This document shows, piece after piece, positions 8,011-17,041 of a stretch of DNA of 64,000 nucleotides. Within the stretch, counting starts at the first letter, position 1. Each line of letters begins with the position of its first letter. The notes under the pieces were generated by a model. The model was not told the origin of the DNA, made no database searches, and was given only the letters and a program-made list of their open reading frames with translations. The position numbers were made by a program, and so were the translations under genes. Source of the stretch: an uncultured Alphaproteobacteria bacterium (GTDB lineage: Bacteria > Pseudomonadota > Alphaproteobacteria > UBA8366 > GCA-2717185); NCBI GenBank assembly GCA_943788635.1, contig CALSRA010000011.1, forward strand, positions 23,383 to 87,382, in the 5' to 3' direction.

Positions 8011-8877
8011 ATGACAATAAGGGTAATTTTCGCACCGCTAACCGGCCGGAAATCGGACGATGCGGTATTTTCAACAGCCGCCGCCGCGTCCAAGCGCTTC
8101 AATGCGCATGTCGACGCGGCATTCCTGCGAATGGATCCGCGCGACGCAATCCCCTATATGGGCGAAGGTATCTCGGGTGCCCTGGTGGACGAATTCATCC
8201 AGCGTGCCGAAGAAGAAAACGCCAGCCAGTCCCATCGGTCGCGCGCCGCATTCGACGCCTGGCGCGGGCAAGAAGCCATCACCCTGGCGGATGCTCCGTC
8301 CGGGGCGGCCTCCCCGACCTGTTCGTACAGGGAAATCGTTGGCGATGCGGACCGGAACACCGAAGCCTGCGGCAGGCTGGCCGACCTGGTCATTGCCGCG
8401 CGCCATACCGCGGAAGGGACAATCGAAAACGAGGTCGCCTTCGAGGCATCGCTGATGCATAGCGGCCGCCCGCTTTTACTGGCCGCCCCATCGCCGCAAG
8501 GCAGCCTTGGCGACAGGATCACGATTGCCTGGAACGGCAGTGCCGAATCCGCCCGTGCTGTCGGCGCCGCAATGCCGTTCCTGAAAGCGGCCCAATCCGT
8601 CACGGCGATCACCGCCAACGAGGATGGGAATCCGGAAGGCACCGGCGAAGCCCTTGCGGGCTATCTCGCCTGGCATGGGATTACGGTGACGCCGAAGGTT
8701 GTCGAAGCCGATGGACGACCAATTGGTGAAATTCTTCTCAGCGCCGCCGAAGCCGACAAGTCAGACTTGCTTGTCATGGGCGCATACAGTCACAGCCGGC
8801 TGCGTGAATACATTCTGGGTGGCGCCACCCGGCACATTCTGGATGAAAGCAATCTGCCGGTCTTCATGGCGCACTGA
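8011..8877 (+). CDS. Tandem-domain universal stress protein
   Basis: 288 residues. The first half (MTIRVIFAPLTGRKSDDAV...) is a divergent UspA-like domain. The second, from about residue 170, is canonical: RITIAWNGSAESARAVGAAM, then DLLVMGAYSHSRLREYILGGATRHIL. The G-2x-G-9x-G-(S/T) nucleotide loop is only partly kept (MGAYSHSRLREYILGGATRH). Such proteins help survival under oxygen limitation or other stress; the biochemical role is often unknown. An FNR-type box precedes it and a compact hairpin ends it. Confidence 0.9.
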   Translation: MTIRVIFAPLTGRKSDDAVFSTAAAASKRFNAHVDAAFLRMDPRDAIPYMGEGISGALVDEFIQRAEEENASQSHRSRAAFDAWRGQEAITLADAPSGAASPTCSYREIVGDADRNTEACGRLADLVIAARHTAEGTIENEVAFEASLMHSGRPLLLAAPSPQGSLGDRITIAWNGSAESARAVGAAMPFLKAAQSVTAITANEDGNPEGTGEALAGYLAWHGITVTPKVVEADGRPIGEILLSAAEADKSDLLVMGAYSHSRLREYILGGATRHILDESNLPVFMAH

Positions 8878-8896
8878 CCCATGGGGTCAGGGTTTT
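8874..8896 (+). terminator. Compact terminator hairpin shared by two convergent genes
   Basis: CTGACCC, loop ATG, GGGTCAG form a perfect 7-bp stem at 8874-8890, followed by GGTTTT. The stop codon of the universal stress gene (TGA 8875-8877) sits in the left arm. The stop of the opposing glycosyltransferase gene (8887-8889) sits in the right arm. The T-run supports termination of the plus-strand gene only. Confidence 0.6.
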
Positions 8897-10032
8897 CCGG
8901 CGAGTTCCTCGACACGTCGGGCATTTCCGGCCCAGGTGTAGTCGGCATCGTCAATCCGTTGTGCCGCGGCGTCGCCAAGCTGTTTTCGCAAGGCGGCGTC
9001 CTGGCACAGGCGGATGATCGCCTGGGTAAACGCGTCGGTGTCCTGCGGATCGAAAAGCAGCGCATCGGCACCATCGGTCAGAACTTCGCGAATATTGCCC
9101 TGATCCGGCGCGACGATGGCACGGCCAAGCGCCATGTACTCGAACAGTTTCAACTGCGAGGCATAGGCCACGACGCTGGGCTGCAGGGCGATATCGAATG
9201 CGGCGACATAGCGGCTGATACGGTCACGCGACACAAGGCCGAGCATCGTCACCTGTTTTTCGAGCCCTTTCGATTTCGCATACTCTTCAATCTCCTCCCG
9301 TCCGGGGCCGTCACCAGCGACAAGGAAATGGATATCGTCACGACCGGGCAATTCATGCATGGCGTCGATCACCCGGGTCAGCCCGTGCCAGGAGCGAATG
9401 AACCCGGTAAAGCCAAGCACGGTCTTATCTTCAAGGCCAAGTTCGCGCCGGGCCTCTTCGCCACTGACCGCGGTGGAAAACGACTCTGTATTGATGCCAT
9501 TCGGTATGACCGTGATCCGGGATTCAGGCACGCCAACATCCCGGACATAATCCGCCAGCCGGTCCGTGACAGGCAGAACGCGGTCCGCAGATCGCCAGAC
9601 CGTCGCTTCCGCCCAGCGCGCGAAGCGGAACAGCGACAAGCCATCATGGGTCGACCGTTCTTCCGCCTGCGGCGCGTTGACTTCAAGCACCAGCGGAATT
9701 CCGTACCGCGCCTTCAGCCATTTCCCGGCCAGCAGGAACAGACTGTATCGCTCATAGAGAATAGCCGGCTTGTGCGTCAGATACGCGGCCCGCAGTTGCC
9801 GGTAGGCAACGAAGGAATAACTGCATTCCAGAATTTCATAGAGCGCCCGGGGAATGTTTCGCTTGATCCAGCTGAAACTGCCGCCGGCGCCACCAAACTC
9901 ACTGTCCTGGTGCATGGCCGGGGACACGATGATGACCTCGTGCCCGCGACTTCGCAGCGCATGGATCAGCTCCGTGATATGAACGTCTTGCCCGTCTCTC
10001 GACACGGTGCGGTGATGGTAAAGAATTTTCAT
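8887..10032 (-). CDS. GT4-family glycosyltransferase
   Basis: 381 residues with the GT-B architecture. The N-terminal Rossmann half begins MKILYHHRTVSRDGQDVH and has VLPVTDRLADYV near 150. The C-terminal donor-binding half has VLGFTGFIRSWHGLTR, HFLVAGDGPGREE and the retaining-family glutamate region LKLFEYMALGRAIVAPDQGNIREVL. It would transfer a sugar from a nucleotide donor in the cytoplasm, for a glycan or glycolipid. No polysaccharide genes sit next to it, so the acceptor is unknown. It is convergent with the universal stress gene, with 9 bp between stop codons. Confidence 0.9.
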   Translation of the reverse strand: MKILYHHRTVSRDGQDVHITELIHALRSRGHEVIIVSPAMHQDSEFGGAGGSFSWIKRNIPRALYEILECSYSFVAYRQLRAAYLTHKPAILYERYSLFLLAGKWLKARYGIPLVLEVNAPQAEERSTHDGLSLFRFARWAEATVWRSADRVLPVTDRLADYVRDVGVPESRITVIPNGINTESFSTAVSGEEARRELGLEDKTVLGFTGFIRSWHGLTRVIDAMHELPGRDDIHFLVAGDGPGREEIEEYAKSKGLEKQVTMLGLVSRDRISRYVAAFDIALQPSVVAYASQLKLFEYMALGRAIVAPDQGNIREVLTDGADALLFDPQDTDAFTQAIIRLCQDAALRKQLGDAAAQRIDDADYTWAGNARRVEELAGKP

Positions 10033-10297
10033 CGTGTCAGATTACCGGCATTCCCTGACGCAGAAACCGCCCCAACGATACAAGTGAACACCGGTTGAAA
10101 CTTTCATGTAAATGGACACATTCAGACTGTAATCGTGATTGCCCTTATATCAGGCTTTGCTCTAGCGTAAAGGCACACGGTGGCCGGTCAGGCCCGGTCG
10201 GTGATCGATTCTCATAACGAACGAGGATCCATCCGCTGTCAGTGCTTTGTTCACAATCGTTGATTTGTTCAATATTTATCATATGGATGAAAATAAC

Positions 10298-10621
10298 ATG
10301 CTGAACACACAGAACATCAAGGCGCAGCTGGAAGAACGGCTGAAATTTCTTGGCACGCGGGTTGACGAAATCGAGGATGACTTGCGAGAGCCGTCTGATC
10401 CTGATTTTGCCGAACATGCAACGGAAGCGGAAGGCGACGAGGTTCTGGAAGGGCTTGAAAGTTCGGCTTTACGGGAAATCGCCCAGATACAGGCAGCACT
10501 GGACCGGATCGCGGAAGGCACCTATGGCGAATGCGCAACCTGTGGGGAAACGGTTGACGAGAAACGCCTTGCAGCCGTGCCGCATGCGTCGCAATGCATT
10601 TCCTGCGCCTCCAAAAAGTAA
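10298..10621 (+). CDS. DksA/TraR-family zinc-finger protein
   Basis: 107 residues from ATG 10298 (GGATGA upstream); ATG 10283 is also possible. The C-terminal four-cysteine finger is intact: CATC, 17 residues, CISC. The N-terminal half is helical and charged. It lacks the long coiled-coil tip of full DksA, and the acidic patch reads LREPSDPDFAEHATEAEGDE, a pattern common in short alphaproteobacterial DksA-like proteins. Such proteins bind the RNA polymerase secondary channel and modulate stringent or stress transcription. Single gene, with AT-rich DNA just upstream of the start. Confidence 0.85.
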   Translation: MLNTQNIKAQLEERLKFLGTRVDEIEDDLREPSDPDFAEHATEAEGDEVLEGLESSALREIAQIQAALDRIAEGTYGECATCGETVDEKRLAAVPHASQCISCASKK

Positions 10622-10767
10622 CCGCCGCGTTTCCGAAAACGACACAAGCAAGGCTGAGCATGAAACAGGCATATAGCGCCACAAGGCGCTACCGGTGCGG
10701 CAACGTCATCGGGCAGCAGCATAACATTCGACCTGCGGGCGGGCCCCGCCGCGGGTTCTGATCCGCA

Positions 10768-11754
10768 ATGGCTGAACAAACCATCGCCGAACCGATTGCA
10801 ATCAAACGAATCGGCAGTTTTCACGTTGAAGGACGTGAAGCCATCGCAAGCGGCCTGCCGGTGCAGGAAGTCGTTTACACACGCGGCAGCCCGCCACGAC
10901 CGCTTGACCCGAACGGCGAGTACGAAGTCGAACAGATGTATGTCCAGTACGTTCAACTGGAAAAAGCGAAAGCGAAATATCCGCTTTTGATGTGGCACGG
11001 CGGCGGCATGAGCGGCGTCACCTGGGAGGATACGCCCGATGGCCGTCCCGGATGGCAGTCCATATTCCTGCGGGCCGGACATGATGTCTATGTCTCGGAC
11101 GCCGTGGAACGCGGCCGGGCCTCATGGTGCTGCATTCCGGGCGTGTATGAAGGCAATGCCGTTGCGCGTCCCAAACAGGAATCATGGGAAGGGTTTCGCT
11201 TCGGCCCGATAGGGTCATGGGATCCGGACCCCGCGAAACGCAAATCCTATGACGGACAACGATTCCCGATCGCCGCACTGGATGCCTTTCAGCGGCAGAC
11301 AGTTCCCCGCTGGACCACCAGCGATATCCCGACGCAACGCGCCTATGACAGACTGATCCAGAAGGTCGGCCCCGCCGTCGTCATGGTGCACAGTCAGGGT
11401 GGAAATTTCGGGTTTACGGCCGCGCTGAATGCGCCGGACAAGGTCCGTGCCTATATCGGTATCGAACCATCAGGCACCCCGCCCCCGGGGACCGACTTGA
11501 CAGGACTGCGGGATATTCCGCATCTCGTAGTCTGGGGCGACTATATCGACCTCGTGCCGCAATGGACCGAAAGTCGCGCCCGGATTGAAGCCTATGGCGC
11601 CGCAATCCGCGATGCCGGCGGCAGTTTCGATATCATCGACCTGCCGGCGCTGGGCATAAAGGGAAATTCCCATTTCCCGATGATGGACAATAATTCCGAC
11701 GCCGTCGCAGCCCTTGTCCAGGACTGGATGGAAAGTCGGAACCAGATGGAATGA
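10768..11754 (+). CDS. Alpha/beta-hydrolase fold esterase
   Basis: 328 residues. The nucleophile elbow HSQGGNFGF (serine near residue 212) and an oxyanion-type LLMWHGGGMSGVTWE near 77 mark an alpha/beta hydrolase. The catalytic histidine is probably in GIKGNSHFPMMDNN near 303 and the acid in VVWGDYIDLVP. No signal peptide, so cytoplasmic. The stop codon overlaps the next gene (ATGACAG), so it is coupled to the threonine-synthase-like enzyme. Substrate unknown; the pairing hints at hydrolysis of an ester or lactone of a hydroxy-amino acid, which is speculation. A GC-rich hairpin (about 10734-10754) lies between the dksA-like gene and this start. Confidence 0.8.
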   Translation: MAEQTIAEPIAIKRIGSFHVEGREAIASGLPVQEVVYTRGSPPRPLDPNGEYEVEQMYVQYVQLEKAKAKYPLLMWHGGGMSGVTWEDTPDGRPGWQSIFLRAGHDVYVSDAVERGRASWCCIPGVYEGNAVARPKQESWEGFRFGPIGSWDPDPAKRKSYDGQRFPIAALDAFQRQTVPRWTTSDIPTQRAYDRLIQKVGPAVVMVHSQGGNFGFTAALNAPDKVRAYIGIEPSGTPPPGTDLTGLRDIPHLVVWGDYIDLVPQWTESRARIEAYGAAIRDAGGSFDIIDLPALGIKGNSHFPMMDNNSDAVAALVQDWMESRNQME

Positions 11755-12899
11755 CAGACATGACCGCACGCTACATAAACCCCCGCACCGGCGAGACCTG
11801 GCCGACCGACACACCATTGTGGAAGGCGCCGGATGATGACGGATACGTCAACCTGACGCCCGGCCCCGGCCTGACGCCGGAAGACATCGATTCCAGCGAA
11901 CAATCCCTGTGGCGATACGCCAAAGCCGTGCGGCTGCCGGGCCCGCCCGCCGTGACCCTGGGGGCGGGATGGACGCCATTGCTGTCCGCGGAATGGGACG
12001 GCATGCCCGTCCATATGAAAGCAGACCACCTGATGATGTCCGGTTCGTTCAAGGACCGGGGCACATCGGTCATGATGAACTATCTGAAGCAGACCGGCAT
12101 CACTGCGGTGCTGGAGGATTCGTCCGGAAATGGCGGCGCATCAGCCGCGACATACGCATCCGCACTTGGACTGGACTGCCGGATTTTCGTACCGGCCTCC
12201 GCCCCCGCCGCCAAGAAAATCCAGATGGCGGCAATGGGTGCCGAAGTGGTCGCGATAGAAGGCAGCCGTGACGATGTCGCCGATGCCGCCCTGGCCGAAG
12301 CGGATAAACTATTCTATGCGGCCCACAACCTTCAGCCATTTTTCCTTGAAGGCACGAAAACCGTGGCCTTCGAATTATGGGAACAACTGGGATTCCGGGC
12401 GCCGGATTGTGTCGTCGCACCATTGGGACAGGGCAGCAACATCATGGGCAGCCATATCGGTTTTGCCGAATTGCTGGCCTGCGGTCAGATCAAGAAACTG
12501 CCCCGGATCCATGCAATACAAACGGCAAATTGCGCCCCCTATCATGCGGCTTTCCAGTCTGGCACGGAAAAAATCACGACCTTCCCGGCCAAGCCGACCA
12601 TCGCCGATGGCATTGCCTCTGCCACACCGGTACGACTGCGTGAGGTTCTGATGGCAATCCGTGAATCCAGCGGGACGATCACGACTGTGGCGGAAGACGA
12701 AATCATCGCCGCGCTGGGCAAGCTGGGACAGCGCGGCTTTTTCGTCGAGCCGACCAGCGCGACGGCCGCCGCGGGCCTTAGCAAGCTTTTGGCTGCGGGC
12801 ACTATCCAACCCCATGAAACCGTTGCGGTTATCCTGACAGGCAGTGGCCTGAAGGCCGGGGAAAAGATCGGCGCGGCACTGGGTCTGTCGGCGAATTAG
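11751..12899 (+). CDS. Threonine synthase-like PLP-dependent lyase
   Basis: 382 residues, fold type II PLP enzyme. The PLP lysine is in MMSGSFKDRGTSVM, the phosphate/substrate loop is EDSSGNGGASAATYAS and the C-terminal cofactor contact is VILTGSGLKAG. The N-terminus (YINPRTGETWPTDTPLWKA) resembles the zinc-ribbon lead of type II threonine synthases but has no cysteine pair. It could be a threonine synthase using O-phosphohomoserine or a related beta-replacing lyase; the sequence does not decide. It overlaps the esterase by 4 bp. The 245 bp after it, before the MFS gene, show nothing recognisable beyond a likely promoter. Confidence 0.8.
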   Translation: MTDMTARYINPRTGETWPTDTPLWKAPDDDGYVNLTPGPGLTPEDIDSSEQSLWRYAKAVRLPGPPAVTLGAGWTPLLSAEWDGMPVHMKADHLMMSGSFKDRGTSVMMNYLKQTGITAVLEDSSGNGGASAATYASALGLDCRIFVPASAPAAKKIQMAAMGAEVVAIEGSRDDVADAALAEADKLFYAAHNLQPFFLEGTKTVAFELWEQLGFRAPDCVVAPLGQGSNIMGSHIGFAELLACGQIKKLPRIHAIQTANCAPYHAAFQSGTEKITTFPAKPTIADGIASATPVRLREVLMAIRESSGTITTVAEDEIIAALGKLGQRGFFVEPTSATAAAGLSKLLAAGTIQPHETVAVILTGSGLKAGEKIGAALGLSAN

Positions 12900-13144
12900 A
12901 CACACCCAAGCAAGTTTCAGGACGACCGCTTGAATTGATTGATCCAGGGCCGCCCGCCGAAACGTGCTGTCAGCGCCAGACTTGCCCGATAACGAAACAT
13001 TACCGAATGCTCGCCATATTGGGGCGTTGACGACGTTCATTCTCGCAACTTGCGTTTGCATGCGTTGCTGATTAGTAGATACGCCGTAACGTCGGAAATT
13101 TGAACAACGGGGCCAAGGGCCTCGTCATGGGAGCCAACCGTTAA

Positions 13145-14383
13145 ATGACGCCAACCCGCATGATAGCAATCGTATGCGTATCGCAGGCTTTGGCACAAAT
13201 CGGCGCATATTCCGTAGCGGCGCTCCTGCCGACATTCATTGAAATCTGGGACCTGACCTATACCGAGGCCGGGTGGATTATCGGCGCATTTTTTGCCGCA
13301 TATACAATCAGCGTGCCGTTCCTATCGTCCCTCACCGACCGGATTGACCCGAAGCGGGTTTACCTGGCATCGACCGCGCTTCTGGCAATAGCGTATTTCG
13401 GATACGCAGCGCTGGCGGAGGGGTTCTGGTCCGCCATATTCTTTCGCATTCTCGCCGGCATCGGCTGGGCCGGCACCTACATGCCGGGCCTCAAGGCACT
13501 CAGCGACCTGGTCGAAGGGTCGCGACAATCCCGCGCCGTCGCAGCGCATGCCGCTGCCGTCGGCGTCAGTGGCGCCTTTTCTTTTGTGCTCACCGGCGCG
13601 GTTACGGCGTTGGGCGGCTGGGAATGGGGCGTTGCCGCGGGCGGCATTGGCGCTGCACTGGCGTTTACCACCGCCGCATTCCTGATGCCCGCACAGCAGC
13701 CACAAAAGGGAAATGGGCCGCGACTATCGTTTTTGAATTTTGGCCCCATTCTTCGCAACAAATCGGCAATGGCCTATTCACTGGGCTATTTCGTACACAC
13801 CTGGGAAATGAGTTCGTTGCGGACCTGGGTCGTCGCGTTTCTGTTCTTTACCGCTGCGAATACCGGCACCGAAAACCCGGTGATTTCCCCCACGGTCATC
13901 GCCACGGGACTTGCCCTTCTGGGCGTGTGGGCCAGCGTTTCCGGCAACGAGCTTGCGATACGGTTCGGCCGCCAGCGCTTTATTCTGGCCATTATGATCG
14001 CGTCTATGGTCCTGGCGTCTTCCATCGGTTTCGCATCCGCGATTTCCTATGAACTGACCGCCGGGCTTTGCGTTCTTTACGGCATACTGGTTTGGGCCGA
14101 TTCTTCATCCCTGACCGCAGGCACTGCCGGGAGCGCAAATCCCGGGCAGCGCGGATCAACCCTGGCCGTGCATTCGATGATGGGTTACGCGGGCGGGTTC
14201 TTTGGTCCGCTCACCGTTGGGTTGATACTGGATCTGGCCGGTGGGACGGGCGTTACAGCCTGGACAATGGCCTTCGGGTCAATTGCCGTTGTCGTGATGA
14301 TCGGCCCCATAGCCCTGCACATCCTGCAGCCCAAAGAATTACCCGGCGACCGTTCCCGGGTTCAACCGGTCAACCCCACCTGA
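13145..14383 (+). CDS. MFS transporter
   Basis: 412 residues with about twelve hydrophobic segments. TM1 starts TRMIAIVCVSQALAQIGAYS; the loop after TM2 carries a motif A variant (SSLTDRIDPKRVYLAS), and GWAGTYMPGLKALSD matches the TM4 region of major facilitators. No ligand can be read from the sequence. It has its own leader after threonine synthase. Its last 14 bp overlap the end of the convergent pentapeptide-repeat gene. Confidence 0.88.
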   Translation: MTPTRMIAIVCVSQALAQIGAYSVAALLPTFIEIWDLTYTEAGWIIGAFFAAYTISVPFLSSLTDRIDPKRVYLASTALLAIAYFGYAALAEGFWSAIFFRILAGIGWAGTYMPGLKALSDLVEGSRQSRAVAAHAAAVGVSGAFSFVLTGAVTALGGWEWGVAAGGIGAALAFTTAAFLMPAQQPQKGNGPRLSFLNFGPILRNKSAMAYSLGYFVHTWEMSSLRTWVVAFLFFTAANTGTENPVISPTVIATGLALLGVWASVSGNELAIRFGRQRFILAIMIASMVLASSIGFASAISYELTAGLCVLYGILVWADSSSLTAGTAGSANPGQRGSTLAVHSMMGYAGGFFGPLTVGLILDLAGGTGVTAWTMAFGSIAVVVMIGPIALHILQPKELPGDRSRVQPVNPT

Positions 14384-15581
14384 CGCCAGACATATTGCAT
14401 TCGGCAAAATCGACGCCGTTCATGTCCACACCGGCAAGATTGGCCCGCGTCAGGTTCGTGCAGAGAATTTGCCCGGTTGGCTGACCATCGCCGGCCCGGA
14501 TCGGAACCGCATGCATCGTAGCGCCCGGCATCCGGGCATCGGAAAGGTCCGCGTCTGTCAGATTGACACCGGACAGGTCTGCCCCTTCCAGGTTGACCCC
14601 GCGCAGGTCCGCGCCGCGCAGGTCGGACAATGTCAGGTCACATCCCTGAAAACTGGCGCCACGTAGATGCGCACCAGGCAGTTTGACGCCGCTGAGGTTG
14701 CGGCCGGAGAAATCGAAATATTCGAGGTTCTCCCCGGAAAGGATCGCCGGGCGTCCTGCGTCGCCGGAACCCGCAAGCCATGCCTGATGCTGAATCAGCG
14801 CGTCACGATACTGCACCGGAAAATTGGCGAAGGATATCGGGCTTCCCGTTTCACCGAACGTACAATTGTTTCGGTCGATAACCATTTCGACAGCCATATC
14901 CATCGTCGCGCCGCGCAGGTCGGTATCATCAAAGATGGCATTCCGCATCAGCACGCCGCGTAAATCCGCCCGCTCAAACCGCGTGCCGGCAAGCCGTGCT
15001 TCCGAAAGGTCCGCGCCACGCAGATCGGCATTGGTCAGGTCCGTTCCGGAAAGATCGGCGCCGAACAGGGACGCCCCTTCGAGCTTTGCACCGACAAGCC
15101 GCGATCCCCGCAAATCGATGCCGGACATTCGCGCACGGCGCATCGTCGCATAATTGGCGACACTGTCGCTGAGGTCCGTATTGTCCCGGCCCAGGGTGCC
15201 GGCCCCGCCGGCGTCCAGTATTATTCCGCCCCGCAGGTCAGCCTCGCTGAGGATGGCATTTTCAAAATTGGCGCCGCGCAGCATTGCCCCTTTCAGCAAA
15301 GCCTTGGAAAGGTCGGCATCGCCAAAATCCGCGCCCTCCAAATTGGCACCGAACATGTCGGCTTCTGTCAGATTGGCCTGCGCGAAACTGGCGTTCTTGA
15401 ATACGGCACCAACCAGATTGGCGCGCTCCAGCGTCATGCGCGAAAAATCGGGCGCGGTCAGTTCCCGGCGCGAGAAATCCGCCTGCTGGCCCCCCTTCCC
15501 GTGCACAAGCCAGAGTTCATGGCGCCTCAGGATCGCGGCAAGGTCTGCGTTGGAATCGGTCACATTGGCCCTCAACGGCAC
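14370..15581 (-). CDS. Pentapeptide-repeat protein with duplicated HxxWL-headed modules
   Basis: 403 residues, GTG start with GAGG at good spacing. Two stretches of A(D/N)LXX repeats run from about 37 to 245 and again from about 290 to the end. Each is preceded by a similar header: RRHELWLVHGKGGQQADFS near 20 and IQHQAWLAGSGDAGRPAILS near 268. The repeats would form two right-handed quadrilateral beta-helices. No signal peptide. It does not look like a Qnr topoisomerase protector, as the helix is interrupted and much longer. Function unknown. It overlaps the MFS gene tail to tail. Confidence 0.85.
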   Translation of the reverse strand: MPLRANVTDSNADLAAILRRHELWLVHGKGGQQADFSRRELTAPDFSRMTLERANLVGAVFKNASFAQANLTEADMFGANLEGADFGDADLSKALLKGAMLRGANFENAILSEADLRGGIILDAGGAGTLGRDNTDLSDSVANYATMRRARMSGIDLRGSRLVGAKLEGASLFGADLSGTDLTNADLRGADLSEARLAGTRFERADLRGVLMRNAIFDDTDLRGATMDMAVEMVIDRNNCTFGETGSPISFANFPVQYRDALIQHQAWLAGSGDAGRPAILSGENLEYFDFSGRNLSGVKLPGAHLRGASFQGCDLTLSDLRGADLRGVNLEGADLSGVNLTDADLSDARMPGATMHAVPIRAGDGQPTGQILCTNLTRANLAGVDMNGVDFAECNMSGVRWG

Positions 15582-15697
15582 GGTATCGCCTCAAACGGAA
15601 CGGATATCCCGACACGCAATATTACACATATAACGATAAATTATCGGTTAGTGACGCCGTGCAGACAGCACGCACCGTATGCGCCGTCGCAAGCGTG

Positions 15698-17041
15698 TCA
15701 GATCGGCAAGCGAATAACCGCCCGCAGCCCGCCATGCGGTGACGATTCCAGCACGACATCACCGCCATGCGCCCGCGCGATATCCCGGGCAATTGCCAGC
15801 CCAAGCCCGGTTCCACCCGTTTCAGGGTTCCGCGATTCATCCGGCCGAAAGAATGGCCGGAAGACGTCTTCCCGCATGTTTTCGGGTATCCCGGGACCGT
15901 CATCATCGATCACAATCTCCGTCTCGGCGCCACGTTTACCCGCATTTACCCAGATATGCTCAGCGTAACGATTTGCGTTGGCGATCAGGTTGTCCAGGCA
16001 GCGCTTGATCGCATTTGGCCGCAGCCAAGCCTGCAACCGGCCCTCGACATGCGAATCGATGGCGCCGCCATTCCGCCGCCAGCCGTTGACGACATCTTCC
16101 ACCAGGCTGGTCAGATCGGTTTCCACCGCAGGTTCATCACCCTCGCCCCGCGCGAAGGTCAGATACCCTTCGATCATCCTTTCCATTTCGGCCACATCGG
16201 CTTTCAATTCGCCGATCTCGGGCTCGTCGCCAAGCATGGCCAATTGCAGCTTCATGCGGGTCAGGGGGGTCCGCAAATCATGGCTGACCCCGGACAGCAT
16301 GTCCGTGCGCTGGCGAATTTGCCGACGAATTCGTTCTCGCATCAGGTTGAAAGCCGTCGCAGCCTGCCGGACTTCGGTCGCGCCGCCACTGCGAAAATCC
16401 TCGTCGGCCGGTCGCCCCTTGCCAAAACTGTCCGCCGCCCGCGCCAGCCGCCGGATCGGCCGGATCTGGTTGCGCATGAACACGGACGCAATGGCGAACA
16501 GAATCAGCGACGACCCGACCATCCACAGCAGGAAGATATAGGTTGTCGAACTGAACAACCGGTCCCCCGGCGCCACGACCCGCATGACCGCGTCCGCGAG
16601 CTGGATATCAATGACGACCTGTTCCTTGAAATCCGACGTATCGATCAGGAATGGTCGATTGATCCGCTCCTGCAACGCGATTGTCAAAAAGCGGTCGATG
16701 CGCGCGTTCTCGACCGGTTTGATTTCATTCGGCAATATGGCGTTCGGCTTCATATAGACACCGAACCGGAAGATCCTGTCCGCCCTGGCAATCAGACGCG
16801 CCTGTCCTTCCAGGCTTGAATCCTCGCGAAGTTCGTCGAGCACCATCGAAATATCGCCGGCAATGGAACTGGAGAGGCGCCGGGTTATCGTATCCCAGTG
16901 GCGGTCATAGAAAATATGTGCCGAAATGAGCTGCAGGAGCACAAGCGGCGATACGATAATCAACAGGGACCGCGCGAACAGGGTTCGTGGCAAAACCCGC
17001 TTGAGCAAGAGCAGCGGATTCCAGTTGCTCAATCCGGCCAT
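15698..17041 (-). CDS. EnvZ-type sensor histidine kinase
   Basis: 447 residues. TM1 (SLLIIVSPLVLLQLISAHIFY), a periplasmic sensor of about 130 residues, TM2 (YIFLLWMVGSSLILFAIASVF), then a HAMP linker starting at RNQIRPIRRLARAAD. The phospho-acceptor box is VSHDLRTPLTRMKLQ. ATP-binding boxes are N (NLIANANRYAE), G1 (DDDGPGIPE) and G2 (GGTGLGLAI). It is an inner-membrane autokinase for the response regulator that it overlaps by 13 bp. The periplasmic stimulus is not evident. The marR-ompR-envZ order beside ilvE suggests one regulatory cassette. Confidence 0.92.
   Translation of the reverse strand: MAGLSNWNPLLLLKRVLPRTLFARSLLIIVSPLVLLQLISAHIFYDRHWDTITRRLSSSIAGDISMVLDELREDSSLEGQARLIARADRIFRFGVYMKPNAILPNEIKPVENARIDRFLTIALQERINRPFLIDTSDFKEQVVIDIQLADAVMRVVAPGDRLFSSTTYIFLLWMVGSSLILFAIASVFMRNQIRPIRRLARAADSFGKGRPADEDFRSGGATEVRQAATAFNLMRERIRRQIRQRTDMLSGVSHDLRTPLTRMKLQLAMLGDEPEIGELKADVAEMERMIEGYLTFARGEGDEPAVETDLTSLVEDVVNGWRRNGGAIDSHVEGRLQAWLRPNAIKRCLDNLIANANRYAEHIWVNAGKRGAETEIVIDDDGPGIPENMREDVFRPFFRPDESRNPETGGTGLGLAIARDIARAHGGDVVLESSPHGGLRAVIRLPI

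Noticed and set aside
8881..10098. 405-codon plus-strand frame opposite the glycosyltransferase
   Set aside because: Fully antisense to a gene with clear GT4 motifs; no start signal and no domain.
10247..10275. TTGATTTGTTCAA as a second FNR box before the dksA-like gene
   Set aside because: The half sites are 5 bases apart rather than 6, so the dyad does not fit the FNR family.
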